A stretch of 64,000 bases of DNA from Rhodobacteraceae bacterium UBA3069. GTDB taxonomy: Bacteria > Pseudomonadota > Alphaproteobacteria > Rhodobacterales > Rhodobacteraceae. The first letter of the stretch is position 1; every line of letters starts with the position of its first letter. Below, in pieces: positions 34,359 through 43,879 of the stretch. A program made the position numbers and the translations under genes. Where the stretch lies: NCBI GenBank assembly GCA_002366795.1, contig DFBX01000032.1, positions 1-64,000 on the forward strand. The letters run 5' to 3'. Under the pieces are notes generated by a model. It saw only the letters and a list, made by a program, of their open reading frames with translations. It was not told where the DNA came from and made no database searches.

Positions 34359-35326
34359 GCCGCCGGTGGCGTCCCTCGCTTGGCTTCGTGCTGGGCGGCG
34401 CTTTGGCCGGCACCCTGGCGCTGTCCTTCCTGGGGCTGATCGCGCTGCGCTACCTAGGGCCCGAGGTCGGGTTTCGCAATGCGGCCATGGGTTTGGGGCT
34501 GGTGATTGCCACGCTGACTGCGCTGCTTGGCTGGCTGATGGTGCGGCTTTTGCTGCGCCCGATCCGCGCGCTTGAGGCCTATGCCAAGGCCCAGAAGGGC
34601 GGGGCCGCGCCGCCCCCGCCGGCCCATTTCGGCACCCGCGAATTGCACACCACGGCGCGCAGCGTCATTGCGATGGCAGGCGCGCTGCGCGACCGGGAAA
34701 CTAGGATCCGCAGTTTCACTGACCATGTGACCCATGAATTGAAAACCCCCGTCTCTGCCATCCGCGCCGCTGCGGAATTGTTGGAGGATGGCGCAGGTCT
34801 TTCGCCCGAAGACACCCGCCTTCTGGCCCAGATCGATGGCGCATGTGCGCAGCTAGAGGGCCAATTGGCCACTCTGCGCCGCGCCGCGCAGGCGCGCGAG
34901 TTGCGCTATGACGGGATGTCACGCCTGAACGATCTGACCAATGAGCTGCGCAGCCAGCACCCGCTGGACATCACCATAAACGGCGGCGCGGTTCCCCTGC
35001 CCCTCGCGCCCGAGGGGATGCGCGTGATCCTTGGCCATCTGCTGAACAATGCGGCGCAGCATGGCGCAACCGGCGTGACCCTGACCGCCGCGCAGAACGG
35101 CACGGCGCTGACGGTTCAGGACAACGGGCGCGGCATTTCAAAAGGGAACGCCCCGCATGTATTCGACCCGTTTTTCACCACCCGCCGCGATACCGGCGGC
35201 ACTGGCATGGGGCTGGCGATATTGCGCAATATCCTGTCTACCCATGGTGGACAGATAATGTTGGCCGCCACCGCAGAAGGTGCCAGTTTTCACATTTCAT
35301 TCCGGGGTGTTACGCCGCAATCTTGA
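34355..35326 (+). CDS. Sensor histidine kinase
   Basis: A 323-residue kinase, short for the class. Two N-terminal membrane helices (about 9-32 and 44-66) enclose a loop of only about ten residues, so there is almost no periplasmic sensor domain. A HAMP-like linker follows. The dimerisation helix has His127 in THELKTP. The ATP lid has NNAAQHG, DNGRGI and TGGTGMGLAI (N, G1 and G2 boxes). The lack of a sensor loop fits sensing through the partner DUF4173 protein in the same operon. The 3' end overlaps the NYN gene on the other strand by 17 bases. Confidence 0.85.
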   Translation: MSRRWRPSLGFVLGGALAGTLALSFLGLIALRYLGPEVGFRNAAMGLGLVIATLTALLGWLMVRLLLRPIRALEAYAKAQKGGAAPPPPAHFGTRELHTTARSVIAMAGALRDRETRIRSFTDHVTHELKTPVSAIRAAAELLEDGAGLSPEDTRLLAQIDGACAQLEGQLATLRRAAQARELRYDGMSRLNDLTNELRSQHPLDITINGGAVPLPLAPEGMRVILGHLLNNAAQHGATGVTLTAAQNGTALTVQDNGRGISKGNAPHVFDPFFTTRRDTGGTGMGLAILRNILSTHGGQIMLAATAEGASFHISFRGVTPQS

Positions 35327-35915
35327 CCGCGTCCGGCAAATTCAGCCACAGCTTGCCCTTGCGATAGCCGCCACCGATCAAATGGCCCGCCTCGGCCACC
35401 TCGGGGAAGTCTGCGGCCCAATCGCGGAAGCGGTCGTTGGTGACGATCCGCGCGCCCATGTCGCGGGCGGCGCGCAGCAGGTATGGGTCAGCCTGCGTGC
35501 CCTTTGGCACCACCATCACACGATCATTCGGCAGCACCAAAAGCCCCGCGAAATGGCGGCCATTGTGGTAGCGGTCGAACAGTTTGTAGCCCGCATTGGC
35601 ATCGAACATCACGCCCACAAGAAGACCGTGATCGGACAGCGCATAGACGACCTCGCGCAGGGTTTCGATCTGCGGTTTGCCATCTTTCCAATGCATCACG
35701 TTCGACCCGTCGATCAGCACCACCTCGCGCTTGTCCTTACGCCGCAGCAGCGCACGGATGGCGGTCAGCACCAACACCGCCGCAAGCAGGACCAGCCCGA
35801 TCAGCAGCGCCACAGCGGAAAATTCATAAGCCCATTCCCACCCCGGCTGGGTGTAAGAGGCATAGATGCCGCCCAGCGCGGCGGCGATGATCAGAACAAA
35901 AAGAAGCAAACTCAT
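35310..35915 (-). CDS. Membrane-anchored NYN/PIN-like ribonuclease (Zc3h12a type)
   Basis: A 201-residue protein. Two N-terminal hydrophobic helices (about residues 2-20 and 34-56) precede a Zc3h12a/NYN nuclease domain starting VVLIDGSNVMHW, with Asp69 the first metal ligand. Further acidic residues follow in MFDANAG, QADPYLLRAARD and IVTNDRFRDW, the conserved T-N-D of this fold. Zc3h12a-like enzymes cleave single-stranded RNA. The anchor would place the nuclease on the inner membrane facing the cytosol. It stands alone, convergent with the kinase gene. The target RNA is unknown. Confidence 0.75.
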   Translation of the reverse strand: MSLLLFVLIIAAALGGIYASYTQPGWEWAYEFSAVALLIGLVLLAAVLVLTAIRALLRRKDKREVVLIDGSNVMHWKDGKPQIETLREVVYALSDHGLLVGVMFDANAGYKLFDRYHNGRHFAGLLVLPNDRVMVVPKGTQADPYLLRAARDMGARIVTNDRFRDWAADFPEVAEAGHLIGGGYRKGKLWLNLPDAVKIAA

Positions 35916-36018
35916 ACGCCTGTGAAATCACCCTGCGAACTGACGTCAAGGCGCAACAATTTGCGACCCTGAATTGTTTCGCCCACTGCGGCGCAAAGGC
36001 AACAGGCGGGGCGAGGCG

Positions 36019-37266
36019 CTACAGAATGGCGGGCTTGGCGTTCAGGGCTTCGACATCCATACCGGCGGTTTTCTTGTATCCGGCGGCCATGGTGGTCAAT
36101 TCCTCGGGCGACATGACATCCTCGATCCGGTCGAAGCCTTCGGGGGCGCGCTCGGCCACCACGTCCAGCACCTTGTCCGGCCCGTCGCCGCGATTGGCCA
36201 GCACCACGGCGTTGACCGCCTCGCGGCGCGCGTCGTCATAGGCGGTCAGCCCTTCGGGCGTCACGCCATGATCGCGCAGGCAGCGGGCCAGCACGCGGGC
36301 ATCCAGTATCGCCTGCGATGCCCCGTTTGACCCGATCGGATACATCGCGTGCGCCGCGTCGCCCATCAGGGTCAGGCGGCCATGGGTCCATGCATCCAGC
36401 GGGTTGCGGTCCACCATCGGGTATTCGTATATCGCCTGCGCATCCTTGATGATCTGCGGCACGTCCAACCAGTCGAAATGCCAGTTTTCAAAGGGGGGCA
36501 GCGCGTCCTCGATCCGGCCCTCGCGGTTCCAGTCCTGCTTCAACCACGGGTAGTCGGCGGGTTTGGCGATGTCGGCGATCCAGTTCAGATCGACGGTGCC
36601 ATCGTCATGTTCGGCAATCGGGTAGCAGACGAATTTTACATCCCAGGTACCCGCCATGCCCATGGTGCGGCCGGTGCGAAAGGGCTGCGCGCGGGTCACA
36701 CCGCGCCACATCATCGTGCCGCGCCAATGCGCCGGGCCTTCGTTCGGGTAAAGCCGTGCGCGGGCGGCCGAATTGATGCCATCGGCGGCGACCAGCAGAT
36801 CGCCCGTGATCGACCAGGCCGAAGTCCCGGTGCGCCGGTTTACGAAACGGGCGGTGATGCCATCGCCGGTCTGTTCCCAATCTTCCAGCGCGGCGCCCAT
36901 GGTGATGCAACCGGCCCCTGCCCGCGCCACCAAGGCGTCGCGCAGCATCAGTTGCAATTGACCGCGGTGGATCGAATATTGCGGCCAATTGTAGCCCGCG
37001 AAACGCCCGCGCGGTTCGGCCCAGATCAGGGTGCCCTGGGCGCTGAAATAAGCGACCTCCTCGGTCCGCAGGCCGATGGCGTCAATCTGATTCTCCAACC
37101 CCATTTCGAAAATCTCGCGCACGGCATGGGGTTGCAGGTTGATGCCCACGCCAAGCGGGCGCAGTTCCTCAACCGCTTCGAAGATATGGAACGGGATTCC
37201 CTGACTGTGCAGCGACAGGCCAAGCGACAGACCGGCGATTCCGGCCCCAGCGATGATGACGGTCAT
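36019..37266 (-). CDS. FAD-dependent monooxygenase (PHBH/PhzS type)
   Basis: A 415-residue class A flavoprotein monooxygenase. It shows the FAD Rossmann motif (IIAGAGIAGLSLGLSL), the mid-protein DG motif (LLVAADGINSAAR) and the GD motif (LTLMGDAAHAMYPIGSNG). These enzymes use NAD(P)H and oxygen to hydroxylate aromatic or heteroaromatic acids. The IWAEPRGRFAGYNWPQYSIHRG pattern is closer to the phenazine PhzS/flavin-dependent oxidoreductase subgroup than to salicylate hydroxylase, but the substrate cannot be assigned. It is preceded and followed by short gaps and is not obviously in an operon with argS, which lies upstream on the same strand and whose stop is 93 bases away. Confidence 0.8.
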   Translation of the reverse strand: MTVIIAGAGIAGLSLGLSLHSQGIPFHIFEAVEELRPLGVGINLQPHAVREIFEMGLENQIDAIGLRTEEVAYFSAQGTLIWAEPRGRFAGYNWPQYSIHRGQLQLMLRDALVARAGAGCITMGAALEDWEQTGDGITARFVNRRTGTSAWSITGDLLVAADGINSAARARLYPNEGPAHWRGTMMWRGVTRAQPFRTGRTMGMAGTWDVKFVCYPIAEHDDGTVDLNWIADIAKPADYPWLKQDWNREGRIEDALPPFENWHFDWLDVPQIIKDAQAIYEYPMVDRNPLDAWTHGRLTLMGDAAHAMYPIGSNGASQAILDARVLARCLRDHGVTPEGLTAYDDARREAVNAVVLANRGDGPDKVLDVVAERAPEGFDRIEDVMSPEELTTMAAGYKKTAGMDVEALNAKPAIL

Positions 37267-37359
37267 GATCTTCCTCCCCCACGTCTTCGCAGGAGGGTTT
37301 AACGCAAGCCGCGCCTGGAACCCAAGTTTAAATTGACAGTGCCAAGCAAGTGCTTTGCG

Positions 37360-39087
37360 TCACATGCGGTCGGGCACCGGAATGCCAAGAATGCCAAGGC
37401 CGGTGACCAACTGCGCCTCGGCCATTTTCAAAAGACCCAGACGGGCGGCGGCATGATCGGGGCTGACATCATCGGCCAGCACCTTGTTGGCGGCGTAGAA
37501 CTGGTTCATCCGGTTCGCCAGGCTGTAAAGATGCATCGCCAGAACAGACGGCTTGCGGGTTTCAATCGTGCGAGCCATCTGCGCGGGCAGATCGTCAGCG
37601 CACAAGATCAATTCGCGGGCGTTGTCACCCAGTTTACAGATGTCGCCGGGCTGCACGCCAGCAGCAGCGGCGCGGTCGAACAACGACCGGATGCGGACCA
37701 CGGTATATTGCAGGTAAGGGCCGGTCTTGCCCTCGAACCGCAGGAACTGGTCCATATCAAAGATGTAATTGCTTTCGCGGTCATGGCTCAGCTCGCCGAA
37801 TTTCACGGCGGCCACGGCGATATCCTCTGCGGTTTTTTCCAGCATGTCGCCGGTCAGGTCACTGCCCTCGGCCAGACGGGTTTTCGCCGCCTCGTGCATC
37901 ATGTCCATCAACTCGGACAGGCGCATCACCCCGCCCGCGCGGGTCTTGAAGGGTTTGCCGTCAGGGCCGTTGACCGTGCCGAAAGCGATATGTTCCAGAC
38001 CCGTGCCACGATCAAGGCCGGTTTTCTTGGCCGCGGCAAAGACCTGTTGGAAATGGGTGCGTTGGCGCGCGTCCACCACGTAAAGCAGCGTATCGGGGCG
38101 GTTTTCGCCGGTGCGTTCGTCAATCGTGGCCAGATCCGTCGCGCCATAGCCATAGCCACCCTTGGAATTGCGCAGCATCAGCGGGGGAATGTCGCCCGCC
38201 TCTTCGGGCAGGCGGATGATGACGGCGCCGTCATCCTCGACCGCGTCGCCCTTTTCCTTCAACTGCGTCACCAGCCCGTCCAGCGCGGCCTGATAGCGGC
38301 TTTCACCATACCAATAGTCGAACGAAACCCCCAGCCGTGCGAAATCACGCTGCAACGCAACAGAGGACACCTCGACGATGCGCTTCCACATGGCGTAATA
38401 GCTGCCCTGCCCCGACTGCATGGCCTGCGTGGTGCTGCGCGCGCGGTCCAGAAATGGCGCATCCTCCTTGGAGCGGGCCGATGCCTTGGGATACCACGCT
38501 TGCAAATCTTCCATCGTCAGGAGTGCGTTATCCGGATCTTCCAGCAGGTGCGGTTGTTCTTCTTCAATCAGGGTGATCAGCAGGCCCAGTTGCAGCCCCC
38601 AATCGCCCAAATGCACGTCACCTTCGGTTTTGTGGCCCGCAAAGGTCAGGATATCATGCAGCGCCTGCCCCACGATGGACGAGCGCAAATGCCCCACATG
38701 CATTTCCTTGGCAACATTCGGCCCGCCGTAATCCAGCAGGAAATGCTGCGGCGCGACGGTGGGCACGAGGGAACGCGCATCCGACGAATGCGCGGCGGCC
38801 TGCGCCAGCAATGCATGCGGCAGGATGCGGAAATTCAGGAACCCAGGACCGGCGATCGACACCTCGGCCAACCCGTTGCCTTCGAACCGGGTCAGCATTT
38901 CCTCGGCGGCGGCGCGGGGGTTGACCTTGTATCGCTTGGCCGCGGCCAGCAGCCCGTTGCACTGGAAATCGGCCAGATCGGGCCGGTCGGACGTTTTCAC
39001 CGTGCCCAAGGCCGCGTCAAAGCCCGCAGCGACAAACGCCGCCTGGCAAAGGGTTTCAACCTGTTCGGAAAGAGTCGCTTGGGTCAT
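37360..39087 (-). CDS. argS: Arginyl-tRNA synthetase
   Basis: A 575-residue class I synthetase that charges tRNA-Arg. The N-terminal Add-1 domain (about 1-100) precedes the catalytic core with GGPNVAKEMHVGHLRS, where HVGH is the HIGH signature. GDWGLQLG, ERTGENRPDTLLYVVDARQ and HIAFGTV are further family landmarks, and the DALR anticodon domain ends in GLLKMAEAQLVTGLGILGI. The usual length for bacterial ArgS. ATG at 39087 is chosen from the conserved opening; earlier in-frame codons overlap the region upstream of the divergent gene. Essential and intact, which shows that not every gene in the window suffers indels. Confidence 0.95.
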   Translation of the reverse strand: MTQATLSEQVETLCQAAFVAAGFDAALGTVKTSDRPDLADFQCNGLLAAAKRYKVNPRAAAEEMLTRFEGNGLAEVSIAGPGFLNFRILPHALLAQAAAHSSDARSLVPTVAPQHFLLDYGGPNVAKEMHVGHLRSSIVGQALHDILTFAGHKTEGDVHLGDWGLQLGLLITLIEEEQPHLLEDPDNALLTMEDLQAWYPKASARSKEDAPFLDRARSTTQAMQSGQGSYYAMWKRIVEVSSVALQRDFARLGVSFDYWYGESRYQAALDGLVTQLKEKGDAVEDDGAVIIRLPEEAGDIPPLMLRNSKGGYGYGATDLATIDERTGENRPDTLLYVVDARQRTHFQQVFAAAKKTGLDRGTGLEHIAFGTVNGPDGKPFKTRAGGVMRLSELMDMMHEAAKTRLAEGSDLTGDMLEKTAEDIAVAAVKFGELSHDRESNYIFDMDQFLRFEGKTGPYLQYTVVRIRSLFDRAAAAGVQPGDICKLGDNARELILCADDLPAQMARTIETRKPSVLAMHLYSLANRMNQFYAANKVLADDVSPDHAAARLGLLKMAEAQLVTGLGILGIPVPDRM

Positions 39088-39222
39088 CTTGGCCTCATCT
39101 GCACGGGATTGCGGCCCGTCTAGCGGATGTTGCGCAAGCCGACAAGCGCCCTGCCCCTTTGCCACCATTGCCCGTACGCCCATGGGCTGTATAGTCACCC
39201 TATCACGAAGCGGAGGCAGAAC

Positions 39223-40029
39223 ATGCAGGTTATCGGAATTTGCCGCTTTTCCTACGTCGGGATTGGTGGGTTTCAGGTAGAGCATGAAACGGTCGAGCAG
39301 CGCTGTGCCTACCTGTTCGACGAGGACCGGCTGGAAGAGCGGTTCCGCACCTTCGAAAGCTTCACCCTGCCCTCGATCCGCGCCCAGACCGACCCCGATT
39401 TCACCTTTCTGATCGTGATTTCCACGATGATGCCCGATGTCGCCCGCCGCCGCCTGATGGACCTAGTGGCCGACATCCCGCAAGTGGTGGTCGAAGCATG
39501 GGAGCCGCGCCGCCACCGCGCGGTCATGCAGAACGCAATCAACGGTGTGCGGCTGGACAACGGCGAATTCTGCCTGCAATTCCGGCTGGATGACGACGAT
39601 GCCGTGGCCGTGGATTTCGTTGAAAAACTGCGCCGCGAGGCAGACAAGCTGGCCCCTTTCTTCGAAGGGCACCGCCATGTCGCACTGGATTTCCGCAAGG
39701 GTTACGTGGTCAGCCCCGATGAAAAGGGCATGATGTATGGCGAGATAGACGAGCCGTGCTGGACCCCTGCCCTGGCCGTCGCCTTTGCGCCGGAACTGGA
39801 CCTGTCGATCATGAATTTCAGCCATAACAAGCTGCCCCGCGTGATGGAGGTGGTCAGCTTTCCCGATGCGGGCATGTTCATTCGCGGCATCAACGGGTTC
39901 AACGACTCGCGCCAGAAGGACGGCACAAAGCCTTACCAGATGAAACGCATGGATGCCGAAACCAAGCGCGCCTTCCGGCAGCGGTTCGGCATTGAACCCG
40001 CGAAAATAAGGGCACTTTACGGCGGCTGA
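39223..40029 (+). CDS. Putative rhamnosyltransferase-family protein (PF11316)
   Basis: A 268-residue protein of the putative rhamnosyl transferase family, common in roseobacters. It opens with ICRFSYVGIGGFQ, has FTFLIVISTMMPDVARRRL, and an acidic FRLDDDDAVAVDFVEKL stretch that resembles the DxD metal-nucleotide site of GT-A glycosyltransferases. It is cytosolic; acceptor and sugar are unknown. ATG at 39223 is preceded by GGAGG at a suitable distance. It is divergent from argS and upstream of the polyamine genes, with no functional link visible. Confidence 0.75.
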   Translation: MQVIGICRFSYVGIGGFQVEHETVEQRCAYLFDEDRLEERFRTFESFTLPSIRAQTDPDFTFLIVISTMMPDVARRRLMDLVADIPQVVVEAWEPRRHRAVMQNAINGVRLDNGEFCLQFRLDDDDAVAVDFVEKLRREADKLAPFFEGHRHVALDFRKGYVVSPDEKGMMYGEIDEPCWTPALAVAFAPELDLSIMNFSHNKLPRVMEVVSFPDAGMFIRGINGFNDSRQKDGTKPYQMKRMDAETKRAFRQRFGIEPAKIRALYGG

Positions 40030-40106
40030 ACGCGGTTTATCTTGCCCCGTTCAAGACGCGGCGCTAAACGGCCGCTTCCGAACATTCGGGCCCAAGGGGG
40101 GAATCG

Positions 40107-41201
40107 ATGATCCAGACGCCTTACTACTTGATCGACAAGGCAAAAATGCTGCCCAACATGGAAAAGATCGCCTGGCTGCGCGAGCATTCCGGCGCCAAGG
40201 CCCTGTTGGCGTTGAAATGCTTTGCCACCTGGTCGGTGTTCGATTTCATGTCGGAATACATGGATGGCACGACGTCCTCGTCCCTTTACGAGGTCAAGCT
40301 GGGACGCGAGAAATTTCCCGGTGAAACCCACGCCTATTCCGTGGCCTACGCCGATCACGAGATCGCCGAGGCGCTGACCAATTCGGACAAGATCATCTTC
40401 AACACCATCGGCCAGCTGGACCGTTTCGATACGCAAAGCGCGGACCATACCCGCGGGCTGCGGGTCAATCCCGGCGTGTCCACCTCTGGCTTTGATCTGG
40501 CCGACCCGGCGCGCCCCTTCTCGCGGTTGGGCGAAAGCGACCCCGACCGCATCGCCACCGCGCTGGACCGTATCAGCGGCATGATGTTCCACAACAACTG
40601 CGAAAACGCCGATTTCGAACGGTTCGACAACATGCTGTCGCTGATCGAACAGCGGTTCGGCCACCTCATCCGCGACATGGAATGGATCAGCCTTGGCGGC
40701 GGCATCCATTTCACCGGCGAGGGATACCCGCTGGACCGCTTGGCCGACCGGCTGAAAAGGTTCAGCGATACCAATGGCGTGCAGGTCTATCTTGAACCGG
40801 GCGAGGCCGCGATCACCAATTCCACCACGCTGGAGGTCACGGTGCTGGATACCATGTTCAACGGCAAGAACCTGGCCATCGTAGACAGCTCGATCGAGGC
40901 GCATATGCTGGACCTGCTGATCTATCGCGAAAGCGCCAAGATGCGCGAACAGGGCGATCACGAATGGATGGTGTGCGGCAAATCCTGCCTTGCGGGCGAT
41001 ATTTTCGGCGAATTCAAATTCCCCGCCCCCGTCCAGCCCGGCGACCGTTTGTCGATCCAGGACGCCGCCGGTTACACCATGGTCAAGAAAAACTGGTTCA
41101 ACGGCGTAAAGATGCCCGCCATCGCCATTCGTGAATTGGACGGCACCACCCGTCTGGTGCGCGATTTCGGCTATGACGAGTTCGCGGCGGCCCTTTCATG
41201 A
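40107..41201 (+). CDS. nspC: Carboxynorspermidine / carboxyspermidine decarboxylase
   Basis: A 364-residue PLP enzyme of the alanine-racemase fold. The Schiff-base lysine is Lys37 in LALKCFATW. GGGIHFTGEGYP binds the phosphate and VCGKSCLAGDIFGE contains the second-subunit cysteine of the active site. It decarboxylates carboxyspermidine (or carboxynorspermidine) to spermidine, the alternative spermidine route of many alphaproteobacteria. A strong GGGGGAATCG site lies before the start. The partner dehydrogenase follows 98 bases downstream, in the order nspC-casdh. Confidence 0.9.
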   Translation: MIQTPYYLIDKAKMLPNMEKIAWLREHSGAKALLALKCFATWSVFDFMSEYMDGTTSSSLYEVKLGREKFPGETHAYSVAYADHEIAEALTNSDKIIFNTIGQLDRFDTQSADHTRGLRVNPGVSTSGFDLADPARPFSRLGESDPDRIATALDRISGMMFHNNCENADFERFDNMLSLIEQRFGHLIRDMEWISLGGGIHFTGEGYPLDRLADRLKRFSDTNGVQVYLEPGEAAITNSTTLEVTVLDTMFNGKNLAIVDSSIEAHMLDLLIYRESAKMREQGDHEWMVCGKSCLAGDIFGEFKFPAPVQPGDRLSIQDAAGYTMVKKNWFNGVKMPAIAIRELDGTTRLVRDFGYDEFAAALS

Positions 41202-41299
41202 CCGCGCAGATCGGCACGCCCAAGGAACCTGTCGCGAAAATGCGGCAATCCGCACTATAATTAATCTACTGCAACCGTTTCAGGGGGTCTTTAGGACTG

Positions 41300-42544
41300 A
41301 TGAAAAAGAACGTTCTCATCATCGGCGCAGGTGGCGTCGCTCAGGTCGTGGCGCATAAATGCGCGCAAAACAACGATATTCTGGGGGATATCCATATCGC
41401 CAGCCGGACCCGATCGAAATGCGATGGCATCATCGCCTCGGTCCACGAGAAAGGCGCGATGAAACAGGATGGCGTTCTTGAAGCGCACGCCGTGGACGCG
41501 ATGGACAGCGCCGCCGTGGCGGACCTGATCCGCGAAACCGGCGCGCAGATCGTCATCAACGTGGGCAGCGCCTTCGTCAACATGACCGTGCTGGACGCCT
41601 GCATTGAAACCGGCGCTGCCTATATCGACACCGCGATCCACGAAGATCCCGCGAAAATCTGCGAAACCCCGCCGTGGTATGGCAACTACGAGTGGAAAAA
41701 GCGCGATTTGTGCGCCGAAAAGGGTGTGACCGCGATCCTTGGCGCGGGGTTCGATCCGGGCGTGGTCAACGCCTTTGCCCATTTCGCCATCGACATGATG
41801 GACGAGGTCAAATCCATCGACATCGTGGACATCAACGCAGGCAGCCACGGCAAGTATTTCGCCACCAATTTCGATCCGGAGATCAACTTCCGCGAATTCA
41901 CCGGCACGGTCTACTACTGGGAAGACCAGCAGTGGAAAGAAAAGAAGATGTTTGAATCGGGCCGCGACTGGGACTTGCCCGTGGTCGGCACGCAGCGCGC
42001 CTATCAGTCCGGCCATGACGAGGTGCATTCGCTTGCCACCAACTACCCGCAGGCCGATGTGCGGTTCTGGATGGGCTTTGGCGAGCATTACATCAACGTC
42101 TTCACCGTTTTGCAAAACCTTGGCCTGTTGTCCGAACAGCCCGTCAAAACCGCCGAGGGGCTGGAGGTCGTGCCGCTGAAAGTGGTCAAGGCTGTGCTGC
42201 CCGATCCGTCCAGCCTTGCGCCCGACTATACCGGCAAGACCTGCATCGGCGACCTGGTCACCGGCACCAAGGACGGCAAGCCGTTCGAGGTGTTCGTCTA
42301 CAACGTCGCCGACCACAAGGAAGCCTATGACGAGGTCGGCAGCCAAGGCATTTCCTATACCGCCGGCGTGCCGCCCGTGGCCGCCGCCATGCTGGTTGCC
42401 ACCGGCGAATGGGACGCGAAAACCATGAAGAACGTCGAAGAACTGGACCCCAAGCCGCTCTTCACCATCCTTGACCGGATCGGCCTGCCCACGCGGATGC
42501 GCATTGGCGGTCTGGACGGTGAAGACAAGGCTTGGAGCGCCTAA
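41300..42544 (+). CDS. Carboxy(nor)spermidine dehydrogenase (saccharopine dehydrogenase family)
   Basis: A 414-residue NADPH enzyme that condenses putrescine (or diaminopropane) with aspartate semialdehyde to form carboxyspermidine, the substrate of NspC. The Rossmann motif is at the N-terminus (VLIIGAGGVAQVVAHKC). QIVINVGSAFVNMTVLDACIE and GAGFDPGVVNAFA are typical of the saccharopine dehydrogenase family. AGGA is at about 41294. A TATAAT-like hexamer at 41256-41261 upstream could give an independent promoter, with no clear -35. Intact and full length. Confidence 0.9.
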   Translation: MKKNVLIIGAGGVAQVVAHKCAQNNDILGDIHIASRTRSKCDGIIASVHEKGAMKQDGVLEAHAVDAMDSAAVADLIRETGAQIVINVGSAFVNMTVLDACIETGAAYIDTAIHEDPAKICETPPWYGNYEWKKRDLCAEKGVTAILGAGFDPGVVNAFAHFAIDMMDEVKSIDIVDINAGSHGKYFATNFDPEINFREFTGTVYYWEDQQWKEKKMFESGRDWDLPVVGTQRAYQSGHDEVHSLATNYPQADVRFWMGFGEHYINVFTVLQNLGLLSEQPVKTAEGLEVVPLKVVKAVLPDPSSLAPDYTGKTCIGDLVTGTKDGKPFEVFVYNVADHKEAYDEVGSQGISYTAGVPPVAAAMLVATGEWDAKTMKNVEELDPKPLFTILDRIGLPTRMRIGGLDGEDKAWSA

Positions 42545-42630
42545 GGCGCAGGCACAGGGGCGGGCGCGCGGCCTGCCCCACCCGCCCTGTCGGCCCGGCC
42601 CCGTTCCCGGCCAAAACCGGAAAGAATGCC

Positions 42631-43875
42631 ATGCGGATCAAAGCCCTTGCCCTCGCCCTTGCGCTTGTTCTGGCCCTGCCCGCCAGTGGCAGCTTTGCGC
42701 AGAACCGCGCCGCGGTCGAACAGCAATTCCGCAACTGGCTGGAACAGACCGTCTGGCCCCGCGCCCGCACCAAGGGGGTGTCGCGCGGCACCTACCAGGC
42801 CGCCTTTGACGGGGTGCGGCTGAATTGGGACTTGCCCGACCTGGTGCCGCCGGGCACAAAACCGAAAACGTCGAAACACCAGCGGCAGGCGGAATTCGGA
42901 TCGCCCGGAAAGTATTTCAACCGCGGATCGCTGGATGGGGCCATCTCGGTCGGGCGGCAGATGGCAAAGCGTCACGCGCAGGCGCTGGCAACGACCGAGA
43001 CCCGCACCGGCGTTCCGGGCCGGATCATCCTTGGCATCTGGGGGCGCGAAAGCGGTTATGGCCGCGTGAACATCCCGCATAACGCCTTTCAGGTGCTTGG
43101 AACCAAGGGCTTCATGTCCACCCGCGCACCCTATTTTACCGACGAATTGATCGCCGCGCTGCAAATCGCGCAGGCAGGGCATGCGCCGCAAAGGGCGATG
43201 AAATCCAGCTGGGCGGGCGCGCTTGGCCAACCGCAATTCATGCCCTCCAGTTTCCTGAAATACGCCGCCGACGGCAATGGCGATGGCCATGCCGACATCT
43301 GGCGGTCCGAGGCAGATACCATCGCCTCTATCGGCAATTACCTGGCGCGGCATGGCTGGCAAAAAGGGCGCGACTGGGGGTTCGAGGTGCGCGTGCCCGC
43401 CGCCGTGTCCTGCACGCTGGAAGGGCCGGACCAGGGCCGCCGCATTTCTGAATGGGAGGCAATGGGGATCACCCGCGTATCCGGCCGCCCCTTCCCCGCC
43501 CATGAACGACGCGCGCAGGGGTTCTTGCTGATGCCCGCGGGCCGCCACGGCCCCGCCTTCATCGTCACGCCCAATTTCTATGTGCTGAAAGATTACAATA
43601 TGAGCGATCTTTACGCGCTGTTTGTCGGCCATGTGGGCGACCGTATCCAATACGGATCGGGAGATTTCGCGGGCCGCTGGGGCAAGGTCGGTGGGCTGAT
43701 GCGGTCCGACGTGGCGGTCATGCAGCGCAGCCTTGAACGGCGGGGCCATGACGTCGGCGGCGCAGACGGGCTGGCGGGGTTCAAGACCCGCCGTTCCATC
43801 GGGCGCTGGCAAGAGGCGGCGGGCCACCCCGCCACGTGCTTCCCCGAGGCGTCGATGAAATCCCCCCTGCGCTAA
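42631..43875 (+). CDS. MltB-type lytic murein transglycosylase
   Basis: A 414-residue periplasmic enzyme that cleaves peptidoglycan to 1,6-anhydromuropeptides. A signal peptide (LALALALVLALPASGSFA) is followed by the SLT_2 catalytic domain with Glu140 in GRESGYGR. SWAGALGQPQFMPSSFLKYA and DGNGDGHADIW are standard for the MltB family, and a C-terminal peptidoglycan-binding domain (DVAVMQRSLERRGHDVGG) ends the protein. ATG at 42631 is chosen from the signal peptide. It converges with the oleate hydratase gene, leaving only four bases between stops. Confidence 0.9.
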   Translation: MRIKALALALALVLALPASGSFAQNRAAVEQQFRNWLEQTVWPRARTKGVSRGTYQAAFDGVRLNWDLPDLVPPGTKPKTSKHQRQAEFGSPGKYFNRGSLDGAISVGRQMAKRHAQALATTETRTGVPGRIILGIWGRESGYGRVNIPHNAFQVLGTKGFMSTRAPYFTDELIAALQIAQAGHAPQRAMKSSWAGALGQPQFMPSSFLKYAADGNGDGHADIWRSEADTIASIGNYLARHGWQKGRDWGFEVRVPAAVSCTLEGPDQGRRISEWEAMGITRVSGRPFPAHERRAQGFLLMPAGRHGPAFIVTPNFYVLKDYNMSDLYALFVGHVGDRIQYGSGDFAGRWGKVGGLMRSDVAVMQRSLERRGHDVGGADGLAGFKTRRSIGRWQEAAGHPATCFPEASMKSPLR

Positions 43876-43879
43876 ACGG

